From an uncultured Victivallaceae bacterium (lineage in GTDB: Bacteria; Verrucomicrobiota; Lentisphaeria; Victivallales; Victivallaceae): a stretch of 64,000 bases of DNA. The stretch is taken from positions 124,001 through 188,000 of the forward strand of contig CALXXL010000002.1 of the NCBI GenBank assembly GCA_944392655.1. Direction: 5' to 3'. Each line of letters starts with the position of its first letter. Position 1 is the first letter of the stretch. The notes under the pieces were generated by a model. It was not told the origin of the DNA, searched no databases, and worked only from the letters and a program-made list of their open reading frames with translations. Both the position numbers and the translations under genes were made by a program. This document shows, piece by piece, positions 24,783-33,464 of the stretch.

Positions 24783-26579
24783 TTACAGCAGTTGAGCGAG
24801 TTCATCCACCATGCGGTCGAACATTTTGAGACACGCCTCGACCGGAGCCGGAGTTGAGAGATCGACGCCGGCGTCCTTCATAATATCCAGCACATCTTTG
24901 GATGATCCGGCTTTAAGGAAGCCGAAATATGCGTCGAGCTTATCCTGATTGCCGGAGAGGATATTTTCGGCCAGAGTGATCGCCGCTGCCATGCCGGTGG
25001 CATATTTGTAGACATAGAAGTTGTAGTAGAAGTGCGGCACCCTCGCCCATTCAACTGCGATGAGGTCATCGGTATCCATATGCTTGCCGTAATAAAACTT
25101 ATTGATTCTGGCATATTCGCTGTCAATAACATCAGCGGTAAGCGGAACGCCCTGTTCGGCCAGTTCATGAAGTTTCAGTTCGAACTCGGCGAACTGGGTC
25201 TGCCGGTAAACGGTGGTGCGCACCTCGTCCAGCAGATGGCTGACCAGATAAGCCTTGAGCGCCTTGTCGTCGCACTGTTTCATCAGATAATGCTGCAACA
25301 GTATCTCGTTGGTGGTACTGGCGACCTCGGCCACGAATATGCTGTAATCGGCGTAGTGGTACGGCTGGGATGCGTTGGAGTAGAATGAATGCATGGAGTG
25401 CCCCAGCTCATGCGCCAGAGTGAATACGCAGTTGAGGGTTCCGGTAAAGTTGAGCAGCAAATAGGGATAGGTGTCGAAACAGCCGCTGGAATATGCTCCG
25501 GTACGTTTGCCGCGGCAGGGGAGGATATCGACCCACCGTTCGGTAAAAGCGCGGTTGAGAGTTTCGCCGTACTCACCGCCCAGCGGAGCGAGGGCCTGCT
25601 TAACGGTTTTCACCGTCTCCTCCCATGAGTATTCCCTGCGGCAGTCGCCGACAATCGGCACAGCGAGGTCATACATTTTCATTTTGTTTATTCCCAGAGC
25701 CCTGCCGCGCAGTTTAACATATTTGTGCAGTGGTTTGATATTCTTATGAACGGAGTCGATCAGATTGCGGTAGACCTCCTCCGGAACGTTGTCGGAAAAG
25801 AGCGCGGCGGCCAATGCGCCGGGGTATCCGCGCAGTTTAGCATTGATCACATGGGTTTTGACTGCGCCGTCGAGAGTCGCGGCGCAGGTATTGCGGATAC
25901 CGGAATATGTATTGTACATCGCCTGATATGCGCCGCGGCGGACGGAACGTTTTTCTGATTCGAGGAACTTGCTGTAATTAGCGTGAGTAAGTTCGATTTT
26001 CCGTCCGTCCTCTCCCTTGACTTTGGGGAAAGTTAGGTCGGCGTTATTGAGTGTGGAGTAGATTTTAGCCGGAGAGCGCAGAGCGTCGGAGAGGACGCCG
26101 AGCATCCGTTCTTCGACGGCGGAGAGGACATGCTTTCTGGCGCGCCACAACTCATTCAAACTGCGGTGGTAGAGTTCGAGTTCAGGGGATTTCATATATG
26201 AATCCATCAACTCGTCGGAGAAAGCGGTAATTTCCGGCTCGAACCACGCCATCATGCCGGAAATTTCGGCGAATTTAGCTTCAATGCGGTCCTGTCTGGC
26301 GCGGTTTTCAGAATTTCCGGTATCCTCATCGGTGCGCAAATGGGAGTATACATAGAGTTTTTCGGCCAGGCGTTCGAGGTCATCCACCGCCTCAAAAGCG
26401 GCCTTAAGCACCTCGGCGCCTCCGGCGAGTTTTCCCTGAAAAGCGGCGGCGGTGGCGAGTTTTCCGTCGAGTTTACTAAAATCCTCCTCCCACGCCTGAT
26501 TATTTTCATATATTGCCTGTAAATCCCAGGTCATTTTTTCCGGCAGATCGCAGCGCTGAGCAACTTCGCATTTTTTCAT
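24783..26579 (-). CDS. pepF: Oligoendopeptidase F (M3 family)
   Basis: Cytosolic zinc peptidase that cleaves short peptides. Starting at 26579 (MKKCEVAQ, with GGAGG upstream) the protein has 598 residues, the usual PepF length; an in-frame start at 26660 would add 27 residues and skip this ribosome site. The zinc motif is HELGH at 390-394, with the downstream glutamate in AEVASTTNEI. Also typical are YDLAVPIVGD and YSSGCFDTYPYLLLN. The gene converges on the PIN-PhoH gene with a shared terminator and diverges from metG. A possible promoter lies at 26626-26653. Confidence 0.95.
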   Translation of the reverse strand: MKKCEVAQRCDLPEKMTWDLQAIYENNQAWEEDFSKLDGKLATAAAFQGKLAGGAEVLKAAFEAVDDLERLAEKLYVYSHLRTDEDTGNSENRARQDRIEAKFAEISGMMAWFEPEITAFSDELMDSYMKSPELELYHRSLNELWRARKHVLSAVEERMLGVLSDALRSPAKIYSTLNNADLTFPKVKGEDGRKIELTHANYSKFLESEKRSVRRGAYQAMYNTYSGIRNTCAATLDGAVKTHVINAKLRGYPGALAAALFSDNVPEEVYRNLIDSVHKNIKPLHKYVKLRGRALGINKMKMYDLAVPIVGDCRREYSWEETVKTVKQALAPLGGEYGETLNRAFTERWVDILPCRGKRTGAYSSGCFDTYPYLLLNFTGTLNCVFTLAHELGHSMHSFYSNASQPYHYADYSIFVAEVASTTNEILLQHYLMKQCDDKALKAYLVSHLLDEVRTTVYRQTQFAEFELKLHELAEQGVPLTADVIDSEYARINKFYYGKHMDTDDLIAVEWARVPHFYYNFYVYKYATGMAAAITLAENILSGNQDKLDAYFGFLKAGSSKDVLDIMKDAGVDLSTPAPVEACLKMFDRMVDELAQLL

Positions 26580-26625
26580 AAACAAACCTCCTTTGCGGAT
26601 TGTCGGGTTATTTTTAATTTTAAGT

Positions 26626-26653
26626 AATATAATTGCGGAAAAAAAGTTGTAAA
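26626..26653 (-). promoter_or_regulatory. Candidate promoter of pepF
   Basis: On the minus strand TTTACA (26648-26653), 16 bp, TATATT (26626-26631), about 47 bp before the pepF start. Confidence 0.5.
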
Positions 26654-26681
26654 GTTGCAAACGTAGAATTAAATTATCTTT

Positions 26682-26687
26682 TATAAT
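26682..26687 (+). promoter_or_regulatory. Candidate -10 box of metG
   Basis: A consensus TATAAT about 43 bp upstream of metG. No convincing -35 is found at the expected distance (TTGCAA is 21 bp away), so only the -10 is marked. Confidence 0.35.
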
Positions 26688-26729
26688 ATGCGTTGAAAAG
26701 GACTATTTGAATACGGGAGTTTTAAGCTG

Positions 26730-28652
26730 ATGGGCAAAGATACCTTTTATATTACCACGCCGATTTACTATGTGAATGACAAACCGCATATCGGCCACGC
26801 CTACACTACGATTCTGGCGGACGTGCTCGCCCGCTTTCACCGGCTGCTTGGGGATCCGACCTTTTTCATGACGGGTACTGACGAACACGGACAGAAAGTG
26901 GAAAAAGCGGCGGCGGAAAAAGGCATTCCGCCCCAGCAGCAGGCGGATGAAACGGTGATCCGCTTTCAGGAGTTGTGGCAGAAGCTGGATATAACATTTG
27001 ACCGTTTTATCCGCACCACGATGCCGTTTCACAAAAAGGTGGTGCAGGAAGCGTTGCAGGATCTCTACGACCGCGGTTTGATCTACAAGGCGGAGTACGA
27101 GGGGTGGTACTGCGTACCGGACGAACGTTTCTGTACTGAACGCGATCTGGTGGACGGCAAGTGTCCGGACTGCGGGCGCGAGGTAACGCGTATTGTTGAA
27201 AGCAACTACTTTTTCAAGATGAGCCAGTTCCAGGATTGGCTGATCGACTACATCAAGAGTCATCCGGAGTTCATCCAGCCGGCGTTCCGGGCGAATGAGA
27301 CGCTGGGTTTCCTGAAGAAGCCGCTTAACGACCTGTGCATTTCGCGGCCGAAGTCCCGTCTGAGCTGGGGGATTGAGCTGCCGTTTGACCGTGATTACGT
27401 CTGCTATGTCTGGTTTGATGCGTTGATCAACTACATATCCGGGGTTGGCTACCGTCAGGATGACGAACAGTTTAAGAAGTGGTGGCCGGCCTCCTACCAT
27501 CTGATCGGGAAGGACATTCTGACCACGCACACGGTCTACTGGCCGACGATGCTGAAAGCGATGAATCTGGAGATGCCGAAAACGATTTTTGCGCACGGCT
27601 GGTGGCTGATCGGCAAGGACAAGATGAGCAAATCGCGCGGCAACGTAGTGAATCCGATGGACATGGCGGAAAAGTACGGGGTGGATGCCTTCCGTTACTT
27701 CCTGCTGGCGGAGATGACGATGGGGAACGACGCGAGTTTCTCGGAAGATGCGTTTATTCTGCGCTATAACAGCGACCTGGCGAACGACCTGGGCAACCTC
27801 TTAAGCCGGGTGCTGAAGATGACCCTGCGCAATGGTGGAACGGTACCTCAGCCGGGCGAATATTCGGCGGAAGAGAACGAGCTGTTTGCCGCCTTGCATA
27901 ATGCGATAAGCGCGACGGAAAGCTCGATTAAGGAGATGCGCCTGGAGACCGGCATTGCCGCGATACTTGAAGCGGTGCGGGCGGGCAACCGTTATCTGGA
28001 AAAGACCGCGCCGTGGACGCTGCTCAAGCAGGGCAATACTGAAAAACTCAACACGGTGCTCTATGTATGCGCGGAACTGTTGCGCAATGTATCGGTGCTT
28101 CTGTATCCGGTAATGCCGGAAAAGATGGGCGACCTGCGTGAAGCGATAGGACTTGAGCGCGAGCTGGATGTAAATATCCGTGATCTGACGCGCGGCGGCA
28201 ATGTGATGACGGGCAAGGTGATGAAAGATCGTGAGCCGTTGTTCATGCGGATAATGGTGGAGAAGGAGAACGCCCAGCCGAAGGCGGCGAAAGCGAAGGT
28301 GAAAGAGGAGAAAAAGGTGGAAGAAGCGCCTCTCATTTCGATCGACAAATTTTTTAAAACGAAGCTGAAAACGGCGAAGGTTCTGACGGCGGAAAAGGTT
28401 CCTGATTCGACCAAACTCCTGCGTCTGGAGATCGATCTTGGCGGTGAGACACGCCAGATTGTATCCGGGATTGCCGAGCACTACACTCCGGAGTCTTTAA
28501 TCGGGAAGACTATTGTTGTGGTAGCGAATCTTGCCCCGGCGAAGATCCGCGGGGTTGACTCATACGGAATGCTGCTGGCGGCGAAGAGCGGCAAGACCCT
28601 GCGTCTGGTCACGCTGGATGGCGATGTTCCGCCGGGAGTTCAGGTAGGCTGA
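26730..28652 (+). CDS. metG: Methionyl-tRNA synthetase
   Basis: Class Ia synthetase charging tRNA-Met. 640 residues: HIGH at 20-23, one zinc knuckle with four cysteines (YCVPDERFC and KCPDCG), KMSKS at 298-302. After a lysine/alanine-rich linker around residue 520 comes a C-terminal OB-fold tRNA-binding domain (KLLRLEIDLGG, VVVANLAPAKIRG). The two-domain form is the common dimeric bacterial type. Start ATG at 26730 gives the standard N-terminus FYITTPIYYVND. An HPr-like gene follows after 51 bp. Confidence 0.97.
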   Translation: MGKDTFYITTPIYYVNDKPHIGHAYTTILADVLARFHRLLGDPTFFMTGTDEHGQKVEKAAAEKGIPPQQQADETVIRFQELWQKLDITFDRFIRTTMPFHKKVVQEALQDLYDRGLIYKAEYEGWYCVPDERFCTERDLVDGKCPDCGREVTRIVESNYFFKMSQFQDWLIDYIKSHPEFIQPAFRANETLGFLKKPLNDLCISRPKSRLSWGIELPFDRDYVCYVWFDALINYISGVGYRQDDEQFKKWWPASYHLIGKDILTTHTVYWPTMLKAMNLEMPKTIFAHGWWLIGKDKMSKSRGNVVNPMDMAEKYGVDAFRYFLLAEMTMGNDASFSEDAFILRYNSDLANDLGNLLSRVLKMTLRNGGTVPQPGEYSAEENELFAALHNAISATESSIKEMRLETGIAAILEAVRAGNRYLEKTAPWTLLKQGNTEKLNTVLYVCAELLRNVSVLLYPVMPEKMGDLREAIGLERELDVNIRDLTRGGNVMTGKVMKDREPLFMRIMVEKENAQPKAAKAKVKEEKKVEEAPLISIDKFFKTKLKTAKVLTAEKVPDSTKLLRLEIDLGGETRQIVSGIAEHYTPESLIGKTIVVVANLAPAKIRGVDSYGMLLAAKSGKTLRLVTLDGDVPPGVQVG

Positions 28653-28703
28653 TTAACAGTTGAAATATCGGGTTCAACATTTAATAGAAAGGGGAGACAT
28701 ATC

Positions 28704-28988
28704 ATGAAACAGCGGGTTGTAACGATCAAGAACAAGGCCGGGATCCACTGCCGGCCGTCCAGTGCGATACTCACGGTGATAATGAATGAATTCCCGGGGT
28801 ACAAATTCACGGTAACCGCGCCGGACGGCAGTGAAATAGAGCTGGCGAGCATATTAAATCTGATATCACTGGGGTTGCAGTGCGGGGAGTCAGCCACGCT
28901 GCGGGTTGAAGGTGAAAACGAGGATGCGGCGATTGCGAAAGTGGGGGATCTGTTTGAATATGAATTTGATTTTCCGCCGAAGAAATAG
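28704..28988 (+). CDS. HPr-family phosphocarrier protein
   Basis: 94 residues matching HPr of the phosphotransferase system. NKAGIHCRP contains the phosphorylated His15 and Arg17. ELASILNLISLG aligns with the regulatory-serine helix, so Ser49 corresponds to the HPr-kinase site. Residue 16 is cysteine where alanine is usual. AAAGGGGAG precedes the ATG. No Enzyme I, HPr kinase or sugar permease is in the window, so whether it feeds sugar uptake or is purely regulatory (Crh/NPr-like) cannot be decided. It is co-oriented with metG and followed by a terminator. Confidence 0.85.
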   Translation: MKQRVVTIKNKAGIHCRPSSAILTVIMNEFPGYKFTVTAPDGSEIELASILNLISLGLQCGESATLRVEGENEDAAIAKVGDLFEYEFDFPPKK

Positions 28989-29010
28989 TGCTGAAAGAAT
29001 CGATTAAAAA

Positions 29011-29048
29011 ACGGCTCCGTCCGGGTTTGGGCGGGGCTGTTTTTTTGT
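29011..29048 (+). terminator. Terminator after the HPr gene
   Basis: GGCTCCGTCC and GGGCGGGGCT pair with wobbles around a GGGTTT-type loop, followed by seven T. Confidence 0.8.
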
Positions 29049-29130
29049 ATGTTGGGCATACCTGTAAAGTGTTGGTTAAAACGGTGGTTTTTTCCTCATT
29101 AATTGCGGTTGAATGCTTGATTTAAAGGGG

Positions 29131-29158
29131 TTGAAGATGTATATTGCTTTTATATTAT
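29131..29158 (+). promoter_or_regulatory. Promoter of the gyrA operon
   Basis: TTGAAG at 29131-29136, 16 bp spacer, TATTAT at 29153-29158. The -10 lies inside a perfect 22-bp palindrome. Confidence 0.55.
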
Positions 29159-29169
29159 ATAATATAAAA
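29148..29169. repeat. 22-bp perfect palindrome over the gyrA promoter
   Basis: The half-site TTTTATATTAT (29148-29158) is followed directly by its exact reverse complement (29159-29169). It covers the candidate -10 and start region. Pure AT, so it could act as an easily melted or supercoil-sensitive element, or as a protein site. Confidence 0.6.
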
Positions 29170-29204
29170 CATTCTCCGGAACGGAGTAAAGAGCGGATAG
29201 AATT

Positions 29205-31802
29205 ATGAGTGAAATTGGTGTTAGAGATTTTCCGATAAATATTGAAGACATAATGCACACTGCGTATCTGCAGTATTCTCTTAGTGTCAACGTTGGCCGC
29301 GCCATTCCGGACGTGCGTGACGGGCTCAAGCCGGTTAACCGCCGCATTCTGTATGCGATGAAGCAGCTTGGGCTGTCGAAATCCCACGGCTATGTAAAGA
29401 GTGCGAAAGTAGTGGGTGAAGTGATTGCGAACTACCATCCGCACGGAGACAGTTCGGTATACGATGCGATGGTGCGTCTGGCGCAGGATTTCTCGATGCG
29501 GGTACCTTTGGTTGACGGTCAGGGTAACTTCGGAAGTATTGACGGGGACTCGGCGGCGGCCTACCGTTACACTGAGTGCCGTATGGAGCGGGTATCGGAA
29601 GAGCTGCTGGCAGACATCGACAAAGATACGGTAGACATGATGCCGAACTTTGACGAGTCGACGGTGGAACCGACGGTGTTGCCGGCGCGTTTCCCGCATC
29701 TTCTGGTCAACGGCACCACCGGTATCGGGGTGGGTATGGCGACGAGCATTCCGCCGCACAATCTGGGTGAAGTGATCAACGCCACAGTATGCCTGCTGGA
29801 AAATCCCTCGGCTACGGTGGATGATTTAATGGAGCACATGCCGGGGCCGGACTTCCCGACGGGGGCGATAATCCGCGGCCGTTATTCGGTGCGTCAATTC
29901 TACTCCACTGGCCGTGGTTCGGTAAAGGTGCGGGCCAAGGCGGAGATCGAGGAAAAGGACGGCAAGGAAAGGATCATCATTACGGAGATCCCGTACGCGG
30001 TAAACAAGGAGCAGATGGTCAAGCGGATAGCCGAACTGGTTACGGAAAAACGTATTACCGGCATATCGGATTTGCGGGATGAATCGAGTGACCGGGTAGG
30101 CATCCGGGTGGTAGTAGACATCAAGCGCGGAGCGATGGCTTCGGTAGTGCTGAACCAGCTTTACGCGCACACTCAGCTGGAAAACTCCTATGGCTGCACG
30201 ATGCTGGTAGTGGATCACAACCGTCCGCGGGTAATGAATCTCATACAGGTATTGCAGGCCTATATTGACCACCGGCTGGAGGTGGTAACGCGCCGTATTA
30301 TGTTTGATCTGCGCAAAGCGGAAGCGCGGGCGCACATTCTGGAAGGGTTGCTGATTGCGCTGGCGAATATAGATGAGGTTGTGCATATAATCCGTGATTC
30401 TGAATCCAAGCAGAATGCTTCGGACCGGTTGCGTGAACGTTTCAGTCTCTCCTCTGAGCAGACCAACGCGATACTGGAAATGCGGTTGCATCAGCTGACT
30501 CATCTGGCGGTGGCAGATATTGAAAACGAATACAATGAGCTGAAAAAGGCGATAGAATACTACAAAGAGCTGCTGGCCAGCCGTGAAAAGCGTCTGGAAG
30601 TAGTAAAGAATGAACTTATAGAAGTGCGTGACAAATACGCTGATCCGCGCCGGACAGAGATTGTTACGGACGACAGTGATTTGAACATAGCCGATCTTAT
30701 TCCGCGTCACAGCTGCGTAATCACGGTCTCCAACACCGGTTACATCAAGCGTGTTCCGGCGGACACTTACCAGACGCAGCACCGTGGTGGCAAAGGGATC
30801 AAGAGCATGGAGACGAAGGATGAGGATTATGTGGAACATCTCTTCAATGCGAACAGCCACGATCTCATCTTCTTCTTCTCGGACAAAGGCTTCATGTACT
30901 GGCTGAACGTCTATGAGATACCTGAAGGCTCGCGTACGAGCAAGGGCAAAGCGATCGTCAACATGATCAAGGTTGAGCCGGGAGACCGTATCCGGGCGAT
31001 GCTTACGGTGAAGAAGGAAGATTTTGAAGACGACAACAAATTCATCATCATGGCGACCCGCCGTGGTTATATCAAGAAGACGCAGCTGTCTGCGTTTGCG
31101 AATCTGCGCCGGACGGGATTGCGTGCGCTGGTGATAGAAGATGACGACGATCTTATCGGGGCGGATCTGTGTGAAAACGGCAATGAGATACTGCTGTCGA
31201 GCGCCTATGGTATGGCGTGCCGTTTCAACCAGTCGGATGAAGAGATCCGGCCGATGGGTCGTACGGCGCGCGGAGTAACCGGTATGCGCTTCAAGATAGA
31301 TGGTGACTACCTGGTATCGATGGCGGTGATACACGAATCTCTTGGTGGTGAAGCGTCGGATGAAGAAGATGTGGAAGAGCCGTTAACGGTTGATGAAGAT
31401 GGTGTGCTGCCGGAAGCTGGACAGGGTCCGGAAATCATGGTAATTTCGGATGGCGGCATGGGCAAGCGCAGTCTGGTAACCACCTACCGCAAGACCCGCC
31501 GTGGAGCTAAGGGTGTGGTATCGATGAAGCTGCGTGACGGTGAACTGGTGGTTGACGCGGTGCAGATTACGCCCGGAGACGAACTGCTTATCACGACGGA
31601 ACGCGGGTTGCTTGTACGCATTCCGGTGGATGAAGTGCGTCAAACCGGTCGTGCGGCGAAAGGCGTACGGATAATGAATCTGAATCCGAGTGACAAGATC
31701 ACCGGTGTAGCGCGTTTGATCTCCGACTCATCGCTGACGAAAGATAGCGGAGACCAGGCAGAGGAACCAGAAACTGTATCCGGAGCGGAAGACGTTGAAT
31801 AA
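29205..31802 (+). CDS. gyrA: DNA gyrase subunit A
   Basis: ATP-dependent negative supercoiling subunit that cuts and rejoins DNA. 865 residues. The active tyrosine is Tyr122 in YRYTECRM, with the same number as in E. coli. The quinolone region reads HPHGDSSVYD with Ser83 and Asp87, the sensitive-type residues. The C-terminal pinwheel begins near residue 500, where the GyrA box appears as QHRGGKG rather than QRRGGKG. A later KTRRGAKG repeats the blade motif, and the tail is acidic. gyrB is not adjacent. It leads a packed run of nine genes ending at 39191. Confidence 0.95.
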   Translation: MSEIGVRDFPINIEDIMHTAYLQYSLSVNVGRAIPDVRDGLKPVNRRILYAMKQLGLSKSHGYVKSAKVVGEVIANYHPHGDSSVYDAMVRLAQDFSMRVPLVDGQGNFGSIDGDSAAAYRYTECRMERVSEELLADIDKDTVDMMPNFDESTVEPTVLPARFPHLLVNGTTGIGVGMATSIPPHNLGEVINATVCLLENPSATVDDLMEHMPGPDFPTGAIIRGRYSVRQFYSTGRGSVKVRAKAEIEEKDGKERIIITEIPYAVNKEQMVKRIAELVTEKRITGISDLRDESSDRVGIRVVVDIKRGAMASVVLNQLYAHTQLENSYGCTMLVVDHNRPRVMNLIQVLQAYIDHRLEVVTRRIMFDLRKAEARAHILEGLLIALANIDEVVHIIRDSESKQNASDRLRERFSLSSEQTNAILEMRLHQLTHLAVADIENEYNELKKAIEYYKELLASREKRLEVVKNELIEVRDKYADPRRTEIVTDDSDLNIADLIPRHSCVITVSNTGYIKRVPADTYQTQHRGGKGIKSMETKDEDYVEHLFNANSHDLIFFFSDKGFMYWLNVYEIPEGSRTSKGKAIVNMIKVEPGDRIRAMLTVKKEDFEDDNKFIIMATRRGYIKKTQLSAFANLRRTGLRALVIEDDDDLIGADLCENGNEILLSSAYGMACRFNQSDEEIRPMGRTARGVTGMRFKIDGDYLVSMAVIHESLGGEASDEEDVEEPLTVDEDGVLPEAGQGPEIMVISDGGMGKRSLVTTYRKTRRGAKGVVSMKLRDGELVVDAVQITPGDELLITTERGLLVRIPVDEVRQTGRAAKGVRIMNLNPSDKITGVARLISDSSLTKDSGDQAEEPETVSGAEDVE

Positions 31803-32601
31803 ACCTCTGATTCCAAAAATATTGGGGATACTGAATGTCACGCCGGACTCATTCAGTGACGGCGGGTGCTATATTGATGTACCGGAAGCGGTTGCGGCGG
31901 CGGCGGCGATGCTTGCCGCCGGGGTTGACGCCATAGATGTCGGTGGGGAATCGACCCGGCCGGGCGGTGCAGAAGTAAGCGTATCGGAAGAGATCTCCAG
32001 AGTGGTGCCGGTAATCCGCGGGATAAAGAAGGATCATCCGGACGCGTTGATCAGTATAGACACGCGCAAGAGTGCGGTAGCCTATGCGGCGCTGGAAGCT
32101 GGAGCCTCGATAGTGAACGATGTTTCGATGCTGACGTTTGACCCGGCGATAACCGGTGTGGTGCGAGAGTTCAATGCGACACTGGTAATCGGACACATCC
32201 GCGGCATTCCGGAGACGATGGATCGTTTTGCGAACTATAAAGATGTGGTAAAAGAGGTGGGGGAAGAGCTGCTTGGTGCGGCGTCAAAAGCGGAACAGAG
32301 CGGAGTTTCCCGCGATCGTATCATACTTGATCCTGGCTTGGGTTTTGCCAAGAATCCGGAGCAGAACATAGAGATACTCAGGCATCTGGATTACTTTAAC
32401 GGTTTGGGTTACCGGCTGATGATCGGCCATTCGCGCAAGCGTTTTCTGGGGGCGGTATGCGGTATTGCCGATCCGCTCAAGCGTGACATGGCTACGCTGG
32501 CCTGCTCCTGTTTTCTGGCGGGCAGGTGTGACTGGATAAGGGTGCACAGTGCGATAGAGCATGCGCAGGCGTTCAAACTGCTGAAAGAGTTGAAAGGATA
32601 A
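31795..32601 (+). CDS. folP: Dihydropteroate synthase
   Basis: Joins p-aminobenzoate to the pterin pyrophosphate in folate synthesis; the target of sulfonamides. 268 residues. ILGILNVTPDSFSDGG at the N-terminus, VGGESTRPG, IVNDVS, LDPGLGFAKN and MIGHSRKRFLG are all diagnostic. No ATG exists before the conserved ILNVTPDSF, so the start must be an alternative codon. TTG at 31795, inside the end of gyrA (8-base overlap) and preceded by GGAG, is the best candidate. Tight coupling to gyrA follows from this. Confidence 0.93.
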   Translation: MNKPLIPKILGILNVTPDSFSDGGCYIDVPEAVAAAAAMLAAGVDAIDVGGESTRPGGAEVSVSEEISRVVPVIRGIKKDHPDALISIDTRKSAVAYAALEAGASIVNDVSMLTFDPAITGVVREFNATLVIGHIRGIPETMDRFANYKDVVKEVGEELLGAASKAEQSGVSRDRIILDPGLGFAKNPEQNIEILRHLDYFNGLGYRLMIGHSRKRFLGAVCGIADPLKRDMATLACSCFLAGRCDWIRVHSAIEHAQAFKLLKELKG

Positions 32602-32606
32602 AGGAA

Positions 32607-33464
32607 ATGAATTTTTTTGACTCCGGAGTCTACCTCAACATCATACTTCCCTTTGTAACGTATGCCCGTCCGGTAATGGAGATATTTCTCTTATTTCTGA
32701 TCATCTACATATTGCTGTATTCGTTGCGGGGGACGCGCGGATCCAACATGCTGCTGGGGCTGGTGATGGTGCTGGTAGTCTTCACCTCACTGGTGCGGGC
32801 ATTGAATTTTGAAGTTCTGGCGTGGCTGATGGACAGTATCTGGGTAGCGGTGCCTACGCTGCTCATAGTAATTTTCCAGCCGGAGCTGCGCAAAGCGTTT
32901 GCGCGGATCGGGAGCAATCCTTTTTCACAGGGCTTAAAGAAGCGTGAAGTAATTGCCGAGGTAGTCACTGCGGTAGAAAATATGTCGCAGAGCAAAACTG
33001 GGGCATTGATTGTATTTGAGGGCAAGATCGGAATGCGTTCATTGATCAACGACTCGATAAAGCTGGACAGCCGTATATCGGCGCCGATAATTGAATCGAT
33101 ATTCTATCCCAACTCGCCATTGCATGATGGAGCGATAATCATTCAGAATGACCGTATTGCGGCGGCGCGGGTAATACTGCCATTGTCGCGTGATGAAAAT
33201 CTATCGCGTACGATGGGTACGCGTCACCGTGCGGCGCTGGGGATCACGGAGGAGAACGACTCGGTAGTAATCATAGTTTCGGAGGAGAACGGATTTATCA
33301 GTGTAGCGTATCAAGGGGTGATTCAGCGTGGGCTTTCGGTGCAGAATCTGGAAAAGCGTCTGGAAGAGCTGCTGTTGAAGCAGAACAGTACAACGGCGAC
33401 GATGCTTGGTCTGCATAATTCTCCGGCCTCCGGTGCGCCGGAAGAGGAGGATAAAAATGACTGA
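32607..33464 (+). CDS. cdaA: Diadenylate cyclase CdaA/DacA (membrane DisA_N type)
   Basis: Makes the second messenger c-di-AMP from two ATP. 285 residues: three N-terminal membrane segments (about 20-40, 47-63, 76-90) followed by the DisA_N catalytic domain with DGA at 174-176 and RHR at 206-208, the signature residues. Start 5 bases after folP with AAAGGAAATG context. Its stop overlaps the start of the YbbR gene by 8 bases, the conserved cdaA-cdaR pairing known from Firmicutes. glmM, the usual third partner, is absent. Confidence 0.93.
   Translation: MNFFDSGVYLNIILPFVTYARPVMEIFLLFLIIYILLYSLRGTRGSNMLLGLVMVLVVFTSLVRALNFEVLAWLMDSIWVAVPTLLIVIFQPELRKAFARIGSNPFSQGLKKREVIAEVVTAVENMSQSKTGALIVFEGKIGMRSLINDSIKLDSRISAPIIESIFYPNSPLHDGAIIIQNDRIAAARVILPLSRDENLSRTMGTRHRAALGITEENDSVVIIVSEENGFISVAYQGVIQRGLSVQNLEKRLEELLLKQNSTTATMLGLHNSPASGAPEEEDKND

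Noticed and set aside
29826-31334. 502-codon open frame antisense to gyrA
   Set aside because: The sense strand encodes a complete, well-conserved GyrA; the antisense product is rich in His, Tyr and Arg, as expected for a shadow frame.
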